Assembly (NCBI GenBank): GCA_902788095.1
Contig: CADAIT010000001.1
Location: 186,001-250,000, forward strand
DNA from: an uncultured Bacteroidia bacterium
Lineage (GTDB): Bacteria; Bacteroidota; Bacteroidia; Bacteroidales; UBA932
Length of the DNA: 64,000 nucleotides
Reading direction: 5' to 3'
The notes beneath the pieces are model-generated. The model saw nothing but the letters and a program-made list of their open reading frames with translations. It made no database searches and had not been told where the DNA came from. The position numbers and the translations under genes are program-made. Positions within the stretch are counted from its first letter, which is position 1; every line of letters begins with the position of its first letter. Below, piece by piece: positions 8,296-17,162 of this stretch.

Positions 8296-8960
8296 AACTG
8301 CCAGTTAATAGGGGTTTTGCCCTCTGAAACGAGGATTTGGTTGGTCTTGGAAAAATGCCGGCAGCCGAAGAAGGCCCCGCCGGCGAGCGGAGAAGGATGC
8401 GCAGCCTCCAGCACATGGTGCCGGGACGTGTCGATAAGGGACGCCTTGGCGCGGGCGAAATTGCCCCAGAGCAGGAAGACGATACCCTCGCAGTGCTCAT
8501 TCAGGAAGCGGATGACCGCATCCGTAAACTCCTGCCAGCCGATGTTCCGGTGCGACGCGGCCTGGCCGGCCTCCACCGTAAGGATGCTGTTCAGGAGCAG
8601 GACGCCCTGCCGTGCCCAGGCCTCCAGGTTGGGAGAACCGCTCATGCGGACACCCAGGTCTGTCTCTATCTCCCTGAAAATGTTGCGCAGCGACGGAGGC
8701 ATGCGCACGCCGTCCGGCACGGAAAAGGACAAGCCCATGGCCTCCCCGGGATTGTGGTACGGGTCCTGGCCGAGGATAACCACCTTCACCTGCGGCACAG
8801 GCGTAAGTTCGAACGCGCGGAAAATGAGCCCTCCGGGCGGATAAATCACTTTTCCGGCGGCTTTTTCCTGATGCAGGAAGCGCGCCAGCTGCGCGAAATA
8901 CGGTTTCCCGAATTCGCCCGCCAACGCGTTCTTCCAGCTCTGTTCAATCTTTACGTCCAT
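8292..8960 (-). CDS. ung: Uracil-DNA glycosylase, family 1
   Basis: Removes uracil from DNA to start base excision repair. The 222-residue product has the catalytic water-activating motif GQDPYH (Asp66, His69) and the C-terminal HPSPL loop near residue 189 that inserts into the minor groove, both characteristic of family 1. It is followed by coaD with a four-base overlap and preceded by lon across 36 bases that contain one copy of a dispersed 27-nt repeat. There is no sign of an inhibitor gene nearby. Confidence 0.95.
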   Translation of the reverse strand: MDVKIEQSWKNALAGEFGKPYFAQLARFLHQEKAAGKVIYPPGGLIFRAFELTPVPQVKVVILGQDPYHNPGEAMGLSFSVPDGVRMPPSLRNIFREIETDLGVRMSGSPNLEAWARQGVLLLNSILTVEAGQAASHRNIGWQEFTDAVIRFLNEHCEGIVFLLWGNFARAKASLIDTSRHHVLEAAHPSPLAGGAFFGCRHFSKTNQILVSEGKTPINWQL

Positions 8961-8987
8961 AGATTCTTCGCTTCGCTCAGAATGACA
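8961..8987. repeat. Dispersed 27-nt repeat, copy 1
   Basis: A short imperfect palindrome (starting AGATTCTTCGCTTCGCTCAG) between lon and ung. Related copies are at 17135-17161 and, in the opposite orientation, 45806-45832; a truncated copy is at 16077-16092. Confidence 0.7.
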
Positions 8988-8996
8988 TGAAGGACG

Positions 8997-11399
8997 TCAG
9001 AAAATAAAGTCTATGACATCCTTGATGGTTTTCACATAGACAAAGATAAGACCTTTTATGTAAATTTCCTTGATATCTTCCACATCTTTGCGGTTTTCCT
9101 CGGAAATAACGATGGTGTGGACCCCCGCCCGCTTGGCCGCCAGGATTTTCTCCTTGATGCCGCCGACCGGGAGCACACGGCCGCGGAGCGTCATTTCGCC
9201 CGTCATGGCGACCTGGCTCCTGGGGGCCTGGCCGCGCAATGCGCTCACCATGGAACTGACCATGGTAATACCCGCCGACGGGCCGTCCTTGGGAACGGCG
9301 CCCTCCGGCACGTGGATGTGGATGTCCCGTTTCATGAATTCCTCCGAAGACAGGCCGGCCAGTTCCGGATGGGCCTTCAGATACTGCCAGGCAATCTGCG
9401 CGCTCTCCTTCATTACGTCTCCCAGGTTGCCGGTCATGGACAGATTGCCCTTTCCGTCGCTCACCTGGCTTTCCACAAAGAGGACCTCGCCCCCCATTTC
9501 CGTCCACGCCAGACCGGTGACGACGCCGGGGCCCTCATTGCCCTTCACATCGTCGTGAAAAGCGGTGGGAAGTCCCAGATACTCACGCAGATGCGAGGGT
9601 TCCACCACCTTGGGGAATTCCTGCGACAAGGCTATCTTCTTGGCCGTGACGCGCGCAATTTTGGCAATCTGCTTTTCCAGGCCGCGCACGCCGGACTCAT
9701 GGGTGTATTTGTCGATGATTTCCTGCAGGGCGGCGTCGCTGATGGAAAGCTCGTCGGCACGCAGGCCGTGCTCCGTCAGCTGCTTGGGAACCAGGTACTT
9801 ATGGGCAATCTCCAGCTTTTCTTCCGCCAGGTAACCGCTCACGTTAATCATCTCCATGCGGTCTTTCAGGGCCGGCTGGATGGTGCCGATACCGTTCGCC
9901 GTGGTGATGAACAGCACGTTGGACAGGTCATAGTCTATGTCCAGGTAGTTGTCGTGGAAGGTGGTGTTCTGCTCCGGATCCAGGGCCTCCAGCAGGGCGC
10001 TGGAAGGGTCTCCCTTGAAGTCCGACGACAACTTGTCAATCTCGTCCAGGACAATTACCGGATTGGAGGTGCCGGCACGCTGGATACCGCTCAGGATACG
10101 GCCCGGGAGCGCTCCCACGTACGTTTTCCGGTGTCCCCGGATTTCGGCCTCGTCGTGCATGCCGCCCAGCGATATCCTTATATACTTGCGCCCGAGCGCG
10201 CGTGCAATGCTCTTGCCCAGCGACGTTTTTCCCACGCCGGGAGGCCCCCACAGGCACAGGATGGGCGAACGCATGTTCCCCTTCAGCTTGAGGACGGCCA
10301 GGTACTCGATGATGCGGTCTTTCACGCTGTCCAGGCCGAAGTGGTCCTCGTCCAGCACTTCCTGCGCGTGCTGCAGGTCCAGGTTGTCGTCCGACAGCTC
10401 GCCCCACGGCAGGTCCAGCATGAACTGGATGTAGGCGTACTGGATGCTGTAGTCCGGCGAAGTGGGGTTGTATTTTTCCAGCCGGGCCATTTCCTTGTCG
10501 AAGATGGCGCGCACCTCCTTGGACCATTTTTTCTCGTCCGCCCGGCGGCGCATTTTTTCAAACTCTTCGCCCTCGTCCATGCCCAGCTCCTCCTGGATGG
10601 TGCGCAGCTGGTTGTTCAGGTAATATTCCCGCTGCTGCTGGTCGATATCGGTCTTCACCTTCTGGTTGATTTCCTGCTTGATTTGCAGCAGCTGCGTCTG
10701 GGTGTCCAGCACCTTGAGCAGGGCCAGGCCGCGCTCGTGAATGTCCGTGACGGACAGCAGGGCCGCCCGCTCGGCAAAATTCTCCACCTCGATGGTGGTG
10801 GCGATGAAATTCACCAGGAAGTGGAAATTCTCGATGCTCCGCAGCGCGCCGATGGCTTCCTTCGGTGCGAACGACGAGGATTTCACGATAAGGGCCGCCT
10901 TCTCCTTCAGGGACTCGCCCAGGACGCGGAGTTCGCGTTCGTCGGCATCGGCGGGGACGTCCTCTTCCATGTAGCGGACGCGGCCGGTCATGTAGGGCTC
11001 GTAGGAGACCACCTCCTCCAGGCGGGCCAGCGTTCCGCCCTGCAGGATGGCCGTAACGGTTCCGTCCGGCATTTCCAGGGTCTTGATGAGCTTGCAGACG
11101 GTGCCGTAGGGATTCAAATCCCCCTCCCGGGGGTCTTCCACCGTCACGTCAGTCTGCGGAAAAGCGGCCAGCCAGCCGGCGCCGGACTCCACCTCCTGCA
11201 CCAGCTTTATCGACTTTTCCCGCCCCACCGTGACGGGAAACACCGTTCCGGGAAAAACCACGGCGTTGCGAAGCGCCAGGATGGGGACGACAGGCGGCAA
11301 CTCGGCCATGTCCACTTTCATGGACGCGGCCTCCCCCACGACGGGCATAATATTCACCTCCACGGAAGAAGGCATCATCATATCTTGTAGATTTTTCAT
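8997..11399 (-). CDS. lon: ATP-dependent protease La (Lon)
   Basis: Cytoplasmic AAA+ serine protease that degrades misfolded and regulatory proteins. The roughly 800-residue product has an N-terminal substrate-binding LON domain (about residues 35-240), a coiled-coil linker, the AAA+ module with GPPGVGKTS and VIVLDEIDK, and a C-terminal protease domain with the catalytic serine in KDGPSAGIT and the partner lysine shortly after, near [14 protein letters not shown]. The ATG at 11399 is preferred; a frame open to 11435 would add twelve residues. The upstream region shared with the divergent HU gene shows no clear TAnnTTTG box on this strand. Confidence 0.95.
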   Translation of the reverse strand: MKNLQDMMMPSSVEVNIMPVVGEAASMKVDMAELPPVVPILALRNAVVFPGTVFPVTVGREKSIKLVQEVESGAGWLAAFPQTDVTVEDPREGDLNPYGTVCKLIKTLEMPDGTVTAILQGGTLARLEEVVSYEPYMTGRVRYMEEDVPADADERELRVLGESLKEKAALIVKSSSFAPKEAIGALRSIENFHFLVNFIATTIEVENFAERAALLSVTDIHERGLALLKVLDTQTQLLQIKQEINQKVKTDIDQQQREYYLNNQLRTIQEELGMDEGEEFEKMRRRADEKKWSKEVRAIFDKEMARLEKYNPTSPDYSIQYAYIQFMLDLPWGELSDDNLDLQHAQEVLDEDHFGLDSVKDRIIEYLAVLKLKGNMRSPILCLWGPPGVGKTSLGKSIARALGRKYIRISLGGMHDEAEIRGHRKTYVGALPGRILSGIQRAGTSNPVIVLDEIDKLSSDFKGDPSSALLEALDPEQNTTFHDNYLDIDYDLSNVLFITTANGIGTIQPALKDRMEMINVSGYLAEEKLEIAHKYLVPKQLTEHGLRADELSISDAALQEIIDKYTHESGVRGLEKQIAKIARVTAKKIALSQEFPKVVEPSHLREYLGLPTAFHDDVKGNEGPGVVTGLAWTEMGGEVLFVESQVSDGKGNLSMTGNLGDVMKESAQIAWQYLKAHPELAGLSSEEFMKRDIHIHVPEGAVPKDGPSAGITMVSSMVSALRGQAPRSQVAMTGEMTLRGRVLPVGGIKEKILAAKRAGVHTIVISEENRKDVEDIKEIYIKGLIFVYVKTIKDVIDFIF

Positions 11400-11526
11400 A
11401 TCAATCTGCCATTTTGTCATAAAATCGGGGCACAATTTCCCCGGTCCATATTAGGTCAATCTCCGTGCCAATGTCTTATTTGGCAGATTTTTACCGCTAA
11501 CATTTTGAATTGTGAAAAAATAAGTC

Positions 11527-11534
11527 TAATTTTG
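11527..11534 (+). promoter_or_regulatory. Promoter -7 box of the HU-family gene
   Basis: TAATTTTG matches TAnnTTTG, 48 bases before the ATG. A 9-bp inverted repeat (AATCTGCCA at 11403-11411 and TGGCAGATT at 11481-11489) lies between the divergent lon and HU genes and could be an operator; this is only suggestive. Confidence 0.5.
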
Positions 11535-11581
11535 CGCTGATTTTCAGTAGTGAAAACCAAACGTATAAAACTATAAAAGCT

Positions 11582-11860
11582 ATGACTAAGGCAGAGATTG
11601 TAAACGAAGTTTCCAAAACTACCGGTCTGGAAAAGACCCAGGTTCTGGCTGTTATTGAAGGATTCACCAACGTGGTAAAAGGTTCCCTGATTGCCGGCAA
11701 CCCGGTTTACCTGCGTGGTTTCGGCAGCTTCATCATCAAGCACCGCGCCCAGAAGGCCGCCCGCAACATCACCCGCAAAACCACCATCACCATCCCTGCT
11801 CACGACATCCCGGCCTTCAAGCCCGCCAAGAGCTTCATGACCGCCGTGAAAGAGAAATAA
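11582..11860 (+). CDS. HU/IHF family DNA-binding protein
   Basis: A 92-residue nucleoid protein. The N-terminal helices (beginning MTKAEIVNEVSKTTGL) and the GFGSF motif near residues 46-50, followed by the basic arm segment KHRAQKAARNITRKTT, are diagnostic of the HU/IHF fold that bends DNA. The C-terminus IPAHDIPAFKPAKSF is also canonical. It has its own promoter and is followed by a tiny basic protein gene after 21 bases. Whether it works as HU homodimer or IHF-like cannot be told from the sequence. Confidence 0.9.
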   Translation: MTKAEIVNEVSKTTGLEKTQVLAVIEGFTNVVKGSLIAGNPVYLRGFGSFIIKHRAQKAARNITRKTTITIPAHDIPAFKPAKSFMTAVKEK

Positions 11861-11881
11861 ACCATTAACAACCATTTAATT

Positions 11882-11971
11882 ATGCCCAACGGTAAAAAGC
11901 ATAAGAGACACAAGATGGCGACGCACAAGCGTAAAAAACGCTTGCGCAAGAACCGCCACAAGAAGAAGTAA
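11882..11971 (+). CDS. Tiny basic AURKAIP1/COX24-type protein
   Basis: A 29-residue, extremely Lys/Arg/His-rich product beginning MPNGKKHKRHKMATHKRKKR, of a kind conserved across Bacteroidetes and assigned to the AURKAIP1/COX24 C-terminal family, whose mitochondrial member is ribosomal protein mS38. A ribosome-associated role is therefore likely but inferred. The gene begins 21 bases after the HU-family gene and is followed by a stem-loop. Its conservation as an intact short frame with a near-perfect basic pattern argues that it is real despite its size. Confidence 0.75.
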   Translation: MPNGKKHKRHKMATHKRKKRLRKNRHKKK

Positions 11972-11986
11972 GTCTTCTTAAATGCT

Positions 11987-12016
11987 AAGGGCTTGCGGAG
12001 GGATTCGCGAGCCCTT
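11987..12016 (+). terminator. Stem-loop between the COX24-type gene and rng
   Basis: An 11-bp stem, AAGGGCTTGCG paired with CGCGAGCCCTT (one G-U pair), has an 8-base loop. The following sequence has few T residues, so it may be an attenuator or RNA-stability element rather than a full terminator. Confidence 0.45.
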
Positions 12017-12040
12017 GTCTTGTAAAACCAACATTTCCAC

Positions 12041-13606
12041 ATGGAGTCAGAGAAACCGGACAAGGATCTGATTGTTGACGTAAGTTCAACTGAGGTACAT
12101 ATCGCCCTGATGGAAAATCACCGGCTGATAGAGTACAACACGGAGTCCAGCACTGGGAACAAATTCACCGTGGGAGACGTTCACCTGGGAAAGGTGAAAA
12201 AAATTCTCCCCAATCTCAATGCTGCCTTTGTGGACATCGGCGACAAAAAAGAAGCCTTCATCCATTATCTGGACCTGGGACTGTACTTCAACGCCTTCGA
12301 CCAATTTGTCAAGGAGTCCAACGGCAACACGAATCTCAAAGACTTGTATTCGCGCATTGCCATCGGCACGCCCCTTCCCAAGGAAGGACGCATTGAAGAA
12401 TACCTGAAACCCGGCCAGCTGATTGTGGCTCAGATTGTCAAGGAACCCATTTCCACAAAGGGATCACGACTGACTGCGGAAATTTCATTGGCAGGACGCA
12501 ACATCGTACTTCTCCCCTTCGCAGAGAAAGTGTCCATCTCCCAGAAGATTGGCTCGAAGGAAGAGAAACGTAGATTGGAGACACTGGTCAGGAGCATTCT
12601 CCCCAAGAATTACGGCGCCATCATCCGCACCGCGGCAGAAGGCAAAAACGCCGCCACGCTGGTGGGAGAGACGGAATCGCTCATTGAAAAATGGGAAAGC
12701 TCCTGGAAAAAGATTGCCAAGAACAAGAATGTCCAGCTGCTCTTTACGGAATACAGCAAAACAACTACCGTCCTGAGGGACCTCCTCAACGACTCGTTCT
12801 CCAACATCTGGATCAACGATGCGCATGTGGCCGAAGAAGCCCGGAAGTATGTTTCGCTGATTTCTCCGGAACAAGAGAAAATCGTACACCTGTACGAAGG
12901 GAAACAGCCTATTTACGACCATTTTGAGGTCACCCGTCAAATCAAGGGCTCTTTCGGAAAGGTAGTACCCATGCGGCAGGGCGCATATCTGGTAATCGAA
13001 ACCACCGAAGCGCTGAATGTCATCGACGTGAACAGCGGCATCCGCACCAAGACGGCCGACCAGGAGGAAAATTCCTTCGAGGTAAACAAAATCGCGGCCG
13101 AGGAAATTGCCAGGCAGCTGCGGCTGCGGGACATGGGCGGAATTGTCATCGTGGACTTCATCGATATGGAGAGCAATGAGCACAAGAATGCACTGTTCAA
13201 ACTGATGCAGGAGCTTATGGAAGCAGACAGGGCCAAGCACAACGTGCTGCCGCTCACCAAATTCGGGCTTATGCAGATAACCCGGCAGCGGATACGCCCT
13301 GTAACGGAAATCAACACCATGGAACAATGCCCCGTGTGCCACGGCACCGGAAAAATCCATTCCAGTGTTGTAATCGATGAGGAGATAGAGCGCAAGATCG
13401 CTTTCTACGTCATCGAAAAAGGTGTCAGAAGTTTTACGCTGAAGACCAGCCCCATCCTGGGCGCTTATCTGAAACGCGGCATTTTCAATTCCTTCCTCGT
13501 CCGCTGGCGGAAACGCTACAAAGCGAAGATAGAACTGGTAGAAGTGACCGATTTCTCCGTCTTGCAAAATGAAATGTACAATGAGAAAGGAGAGAAGCTC
13601 GAGTAA
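12041..13606 (+). CDS. rng: Ribonuclease G/E family endoribonuclease
   Basis: A 521-residue single-strand-specific RNase acting in rRNA maturation or mRNA decay. The N-terminal S1 domain (about residues 35-125) has the GKVKKILPNLNAAFVDIG segment. The catalytic aspartates lie in NVIDVNSG (near 327) and IVIVDFIDM (near 370). The zinc-link motif CPVCHGTG near 430 is the dimerisation site of RNase E/G. It lacks the long disordered C-terminus of RNase E, so RNase G is the better name. It follows the stem-loop at 11987 and converges on lnt 15 bases away. Confidence 0.92.
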   Translation: MESEKPDKDLIVDVSSTEVHIALMENHRLIEYNTESSTGNKFTVGDVHLGKVKKILPNLNAAFVDIGDKKEAFIHYLDLGLYFNAFDQFVKESNGNTNLKDLYSRIAIGTPLPKEGRIEEYLKPGQLIVAQIVKEPISTKGSRLTAEISLAGRNIVLLPFAEKVSISQKIGSKEEKRRLETLVRSILPKNYGAIIRTAAEGKNAATLVGETESLIEKWESSWKKIAKNKNVQLLFTEYSKTTTVLRDLLNDSFSNIWINDAHVAEEARKYVSLISPEQEKIVHLYEGKQPIYDHFEVTRQIKGSFGKVVPMRQGAYLVIETTEALNVIDVNSGIRTKTADQEENSFEVNKIAAEEIARQLRLRDMGGIVIVDFIDMESNEHKNALFKLMQELMEADRAKHNVLPLTKFGLMQITRQRIRPVTEINTMEQCPVCHGTGKIHSSVVIDEEIERKIAFYVIEKGVRSFTLKTSPILGAYLKRGIFNSFLVRWRKRYKAKIELVEVTDFSVLQNEMYNEKGEKLE

Positions 13607-13623
13607 GAGTTTCTCTCTTTTTT
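13590..13623 (+). terminator. Probable terminator of rng
   Basis: A 7-bp stem (GAGAGAA/TTCTCTC) overlapping the end of rng is followed by six T residues. It could also serve the convergent lnt. Confidence 0.55.
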
Positions 13624-15217
13624 ATTTGCGCGGGCGGAAGAGGGCGGCGCCCCCCACGAGCAGGAAGAGGAAGACGGCGACCCGGCCCACCATGTCTCCG
13701 TAGCGGACAAAGAAGGTCTCGCCCTGCAGCAGTTGCACCTCGCCCTCCAGGACAGCCGGTTCCCACCAGGGTGTACGCCGGATGATACGGCCGTTCGGGT
13801 CGATGAGGGCGCTCACGCCCGTATTGCCGCAGCGGGCCACCCATCGGCGCGTTTCGATGGCGCGTAAACGACTGTAACTCAGGTGCTGCTTGTACCCGGG
13901 CGTATTCCCCCACCAGGCGTCGTTGGTAATGACGGCGAGCAGTTGGGCCCCTTTCCGGACATATCCCGTGCAGAACTCTCCGTACACGGACTCGTAGCAT
14001 ACGGCCGCACCCACCGGCACGCCGTTTACCGGCAGGCAGGAAATCTCCTCCTGCCCTACGTCCTTGGCCATAAGGCCACCGCCCAGCCAGTTCTCCAGCG
14101 GGATGAACACCTTGGGATAAGGCGTAAGTTCCGTGCCCACCACCAGCTTGGATTTGTGGTACAGGCTGTAGCGGCCAGTGGTATCCGTGACCAGCGCCGA
14201 ATTGTGCGCCAGAATCCACAAATGCCGGCCGTCGGCCTGTTTTCCCATGTCATAGGCGCAGGGGTCCGGGGGCAGGGCTCCCCAACGGGGCTCATAAGTG
14301 CTGGCGCCGTACAGGATGCTGGCGGACGGATGCCTTTGCAGGAACTGCTGCAGCCGGACGGACGTCTCATGTGCCGGAACGGCGTTGGTATATACGCGCG
14401 AGGTGAACGTCTCCGGGGCCAGGACCAGCGTGGGGTCGGAGGTCCACTGCGCCCGCTCCAGCAAACCCAGGAGAAGGGCATCCTGCTCCGCCTGCGTCAT
14501 CGAGTCAAATTTCTCGTACGGGTCTAAATTGGGCTGGCCTATCACCACCTTCAGCGGCGTCCCTTCCTCCCGGAACTGGAGACAGGCGCTCCATGTCATC
14601 GGGCCGAAAAGAAGCAGTAGCGGAGCGGCGAACGCAGCCACGCGGGCCTTGGCGTTCCAGCGGGCCATACGGCCGTCGCTCAGCGCCACCATGAGGCCGA
14701 AAAGGGAGAGGTTGGAGGCCCACACCCACAGCGAGCCGCCCAGGGTGCCCAGCACGGAATACCACTGCACCAGCGAAGTGGTTTGGGCAAATGCATTTCC
14801 GAGCACGAGCCAGGGCCAGGAGATTTCCGCCGCGGTCAGATAGAAGCGTTCCCACGCCAGCCATGCCGCCGCCAGATAGAGATAGGGCAGCACGCCGGCA
14901 ATGCGCCGTTTCACCCAGCGGAAACTGCCGAATACCACGCTCATCTGCAGGGAATTGGCCAGAATGGCGAAGACGGCGCCGCCGGCGGTGGCGTTCCATA
15001 CCCACCAGGTGGTTGCCGCATTCCACAGCACGAAACTGCCGTAATGCCACAGCCAGAAGTGCTTCACCTTGTATTCCGTGGCCAGCCGCTCCAGAATCAG
15101 AAGCGGCAGCATACCCGCCAGCGCCGTCCATCCGCAGTGCGGCACCAGCCACGGAAGGCTCATCAGGACGGCGAATGCCAGGGTAAGGCCTGCAAATATG
15201 CCGAAACGCTTGCGCAT
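13622..15217 (-). CDS. lnt: Apolipoprotein N-acyltransferase
   Basis: Transfers an acyl chain to the N-terminal cysteine of diacylated lipoproteins in the inner membrane. The 531-residue product has seven or so membrane spans in the first 210 residues and a nitrilase-type periplasmic domain with the Glu-Lys-Cys triad visible in APETF, YHKSKLV and AVCYESVYG. A last span precedes the C-terminus. The start at 15217 is fixed by a minus-strand TACCTTTG box at 15229-15222, only four bases before the ATG; the longer frame to 15454 crosses the divergent PASTA gene. Many lipoproteins in this window would be its substrates. Confidence 0.9.
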   Translation of the reverse strand: MRKRFGIFAGLTLAFAVLMSLPWLVPHCGWTALAGMLPLLILERLATEYKVKHFWLWHYGSFVLWNAATTWWVWNATAGGAVFAILANSLQMSVVFGSFRWVKRRIAGVLPYLYLAAAWLAWERFYLTAAEISWPWLVLGNAFAQTTSLVQWYSVLGTLGGSLWVWASNLSLFGLMVALSDGRMARWNAKARVAAFAAPLLLLFGPMTWSACLQFREEGTPLKVVIGQPNLDPYEKFDSMTQAEQDALLLGLLERAQWTSDPTLVLAPETFTSRVYTNAVPAHETSVRLQQFLQRHPSASILYGASTYEPRWGALPPDPCAYDMGKQADGRHLWILAHNSALVTDTTGRYSLYHKSKLVVGTELTPYPKVFIPLENWLGGGLMAKDVGQEEISCLPVNGVPVGAAVCYESVYGEFCTGYVRKGAQLLAVITNDAWWGNTPGYKQHLSYSRLRAIETRRWVARCGNTGVSALIDPNGRIIRRTPWWEPAVLEGEVQLLQGETFFVRYGDMVGRVAVFLFLLVGGAALFRPRK

Positions 15218-15221
15218 ACCC

Positions 15222-15253
15222 TGCAAAGGTATGAAGATTTTTTTGTATCTTCG
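15222..15253. promoter_or_regulatory. Divergent promoters of lnt and the PASTA-protein gene
   Basis: TACCTTTG on the minus strand (15229-15222) lies directly ahead of the lnt ATG. TATCTTCG on the plus strand (15246-15253), one base from consensus, lies ahead of the PASTA gene. Confidence 0.55.
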
Positions 15254-15275
15254 CGGGGATAAAGCGATTTTTCGT

Positions 15276-16076
15276 ATGGCCCAGAAAAAAAACGAAGATA
15301 TCAATACAGGGAAGAAGGACCGGTGGATATGGAAAAACCTCATCGGCGCCGTTGTGTTTGTCGCAGTGCTGCTGGTACTGACCAGCGTAAGCCTTCGCAT
15401 CATCACCCGCCACGGGAAAACGGTGACGGCGCCGGACTTCACCAACCTGAGCATACAGGAGGCAAAAAATGTAGCCGCACAGAGCGAGGTCCATGTGAAA
15501 GTGGTGGATTCCGTATTTGTACGCCGGCTGCCCGGCGGCGTGGTCTATCGCCAGCAACCCAAAGCCGGAGCCCTGGTGAAAAAAGGGCGGAGCATTTTCC
15601 TGACCATCAATTCGGTGGTGCCCCGCAAGGTAGTCATGCCCAATCTGTACGGCTATTCCATCACGGAGGCCCGCACGGAACTCAAGAACCGCGGCCTCAA
15701 CCTGGGAAATCTCCGGTATGTGAAAGATATCGCCACCAATACGGTACTGGCCCAGTCCTGTGAAGGGAAGGAGGTCAGGGCCGGAGACCTGGTGGTAAGC
15801 GGCTCCTTCATCGACCTGAAGGTGGGCGTAAACAAAGACGACGACGCAACGCTGGTCCCCCGGGTAATCGGCATGAAGTACGTGCCCGCCGTCGATGCCC
15901 TGCATGACCACTACCTGAACGCTGGCCGCGTACGTTTCGACGAAGGAATCCGCTCCTACGCGGATTCGGTGAATGCCGTGGTGTACAAACAGGATGCGGC
16001 AGGAGAAACGAGGAGCCTGGGCAGCGCCATCAACATTTACCTCACGCTGGACCCCGGGAAAGTGCCGGCCAAATAG
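15276..16076 (+). CDS. Single-span PASTA-domain protein
   Basis: A 266-residue protein with a lysine-rich cytoplasmic N-terminus, one membrane span (about residues 24-43) and three consecutive PASTA-like modules outside (starting near 52, 116 and 188, each with a VP- or MP-NL/VIG-type opening and a closing basic strand). PASTA modules bind peptidoglycan fragments or beta-lactams, usually on Ser/Thr kinases or penicillin-binding proteins; here there is no catalytic domain. Bacteroidetes often have such a gene directly upstream of rluD, as here (rluD begins 11 bases later). I infer a cell-wall-related role. Confidence 0.85.
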   Translation: MAQKKNEDINTGKKDRWIWKNLIGAVVFVAVLLVLTSVSLRIITRHGKTVTAPDFTNLSIQEAKNVAAQSEVHVKVVDSVFVRRLPGGVVYRQQPKAGALVKKGRSIFLTINSVVPRKVVMPNLYGYSITEARTELKNRGLNLGNLRYVKDIATNTVLAQSCEGKEVRAGDLVVSGSFIDLKVGVNKDDDATLVPRVIGMKYVPAVDALHDHYLNAGRVRFDEGIRSYADSVNAVVYKQDAAGETRSLGSAINIYLTLDPGKVPAK

Positions 16077-16087
16077 CTTCGCTCGGA

Positions 16088-17119
16088 ATGACGATATGGG
16101 AGAATATGCCCGAGACGGTCGGGAACGATGAAATGTTCGAACATTTCCGCATCCTGGTGGACAAAGGCCAGGAGCCTTTGCGGATAGACAAATTCATCGC
16201 CGCCCACCAGGAGGATACATCCCGTCACCGTGTGCAGCAGGCCATCAAACTGGGCTATGTGCTGGTGAACGACAAAGCGGTCAAGGCCAATTACATTGTC
16301 CGTCCGCGCGACGTAGTGAAATTCGTCATGCCCTACGAGCGGCGCGGCACGGAGATTCTGCCGGAAAACATTCCCCTGGATATCGTTTACGAAGACGATG
16401 ACGTGCTGGTGGTGAACAAGCCGGCCGGCATGGTGGTGCACCCCGGCCACGGCAACTACAACGGCACGCTGGTGAACGCCCTCGCCTATTACCTGCACCT
16501 GTCTCCGGATGTGGAAGACGAACGCATGGGGGTGCTTGTACACCGTATCGACAAGGACACTTCCGGCCTGCTTGTGGTGGCCAAAAATCCGCCGGCACAG
16601 CTGAACCTGGCCGACCAGTTCTTCGTCCATTCCATCGACCGCGTATATACGGCCGTGGTCTGGGGCAATATAAGCGAGGACGAAGGAACCATTTCCGGCA
16701 CCATCGGCCGGGACCCGAACGACCGTCTGCGTTTTCGCGTATATGACGAGCCGGAAAAAGGGAAATGGGCCGTGACGCACTGGCGGGTACTGGAGCGCTT
16801 CGGCTTCATCACCGTGGTGGAATGCCGGCTGGAAACGGGCCGCACGCACCAGATTCGCGTTCACATGGCTTCTGTCGGCCATCCTCTCTTTAACGACGAG
16901 CGGTACGGCGGTTCCGAAATCCGCCAGGGCACCATCTACGCCAAATACAAGCAGTTTATCCAGAATTGTTTCACCCTCTGTCCGCGTCAGGCGCTCCATG
17001 CCCGTACGCTGGGCTTCACGCACCCGGTCACCGGACAGCGCCTCCACTTTGAGGCGCCCCTTCCCGCCGATATCTCCGCATTGATTGAAAAATGGAGGCT
17101 GTACACAACCTCCATGTAG
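16088..17119 (+). CDS. rluD: Ribosomal large-subunit pseudouridine synthase RluD-like
   Basis: A 343-residue enzyme that isomerises uridines in helix 69 of 23S rRNA. An S4 RNA-binding domain (about residues 25-85) precedes the catalytic domain with HRIDKDTSGLLV, which holds the catalytic aspartate, and the ETGRTHQIRVH motif typical of the RluA/RluD group. The ATG at 16088 lies in a degenerate copy of the dispersed 27-nt repeat; starts at 16106 or 16133 are equally possible since all precede the S4 domain. It is probably co-transcribed with the PASTA gene. RluA or RluC specificity cannot be fully excluded. Confidence 0.88.
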   Translation: MTIWENMPETVGNDEMFEHFRILVDKGQEPLRIDKFIAAHQEDTSRHRVQQAIKLGYVLVNDKAVKANYIVRPRDVVKFVMPYERRGTEILPENIPLDIVYEDDDVLVVNKPAGMVVHPGHGNYNGTLVNALAYYLHLSPDVEDERMGVLVHRIDKDTSGLLVVAKNPPAQLNLADQFFVHSIDRVYTAVVWGNISEDEGTISGTIGRDPNDRLRFRVYDEPEKGKWAVTHWRVLERFGFITVVECRLETGRTHQIRVHMASVGHPLFNDERYGGSEIRQGTIYAKYKQFIQNCFTLCPRQALHARTLGFTHPVTGQRLHFEAPLPADISALIEKWRLYTTSM

Positions 17120-17134
17120 ATTCTTCGCTCCGCA

Positions 17135-17161
17135 GATTCTTCGCTCCGCTCAGAATGACAT
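17135..17161. repeat. Dispersed 27-nt repeat, copy 2
   Basis: A full copy, preceded at 17119-17134 by a partial duplication of its first half, in the space between convergent rluD and the beta-barrel protein gene. Confidence 0.7.
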
Positions 17162-17162
17162 T

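Noticed and set aside
11458..11475. A second sigma-54-like site (TGGCACGGAGATTGA on the minus strand) upstream of lon
   Set aside because: The invariant GC at -12 is GA here, so it fails the key requirement that the 46641 site meets.
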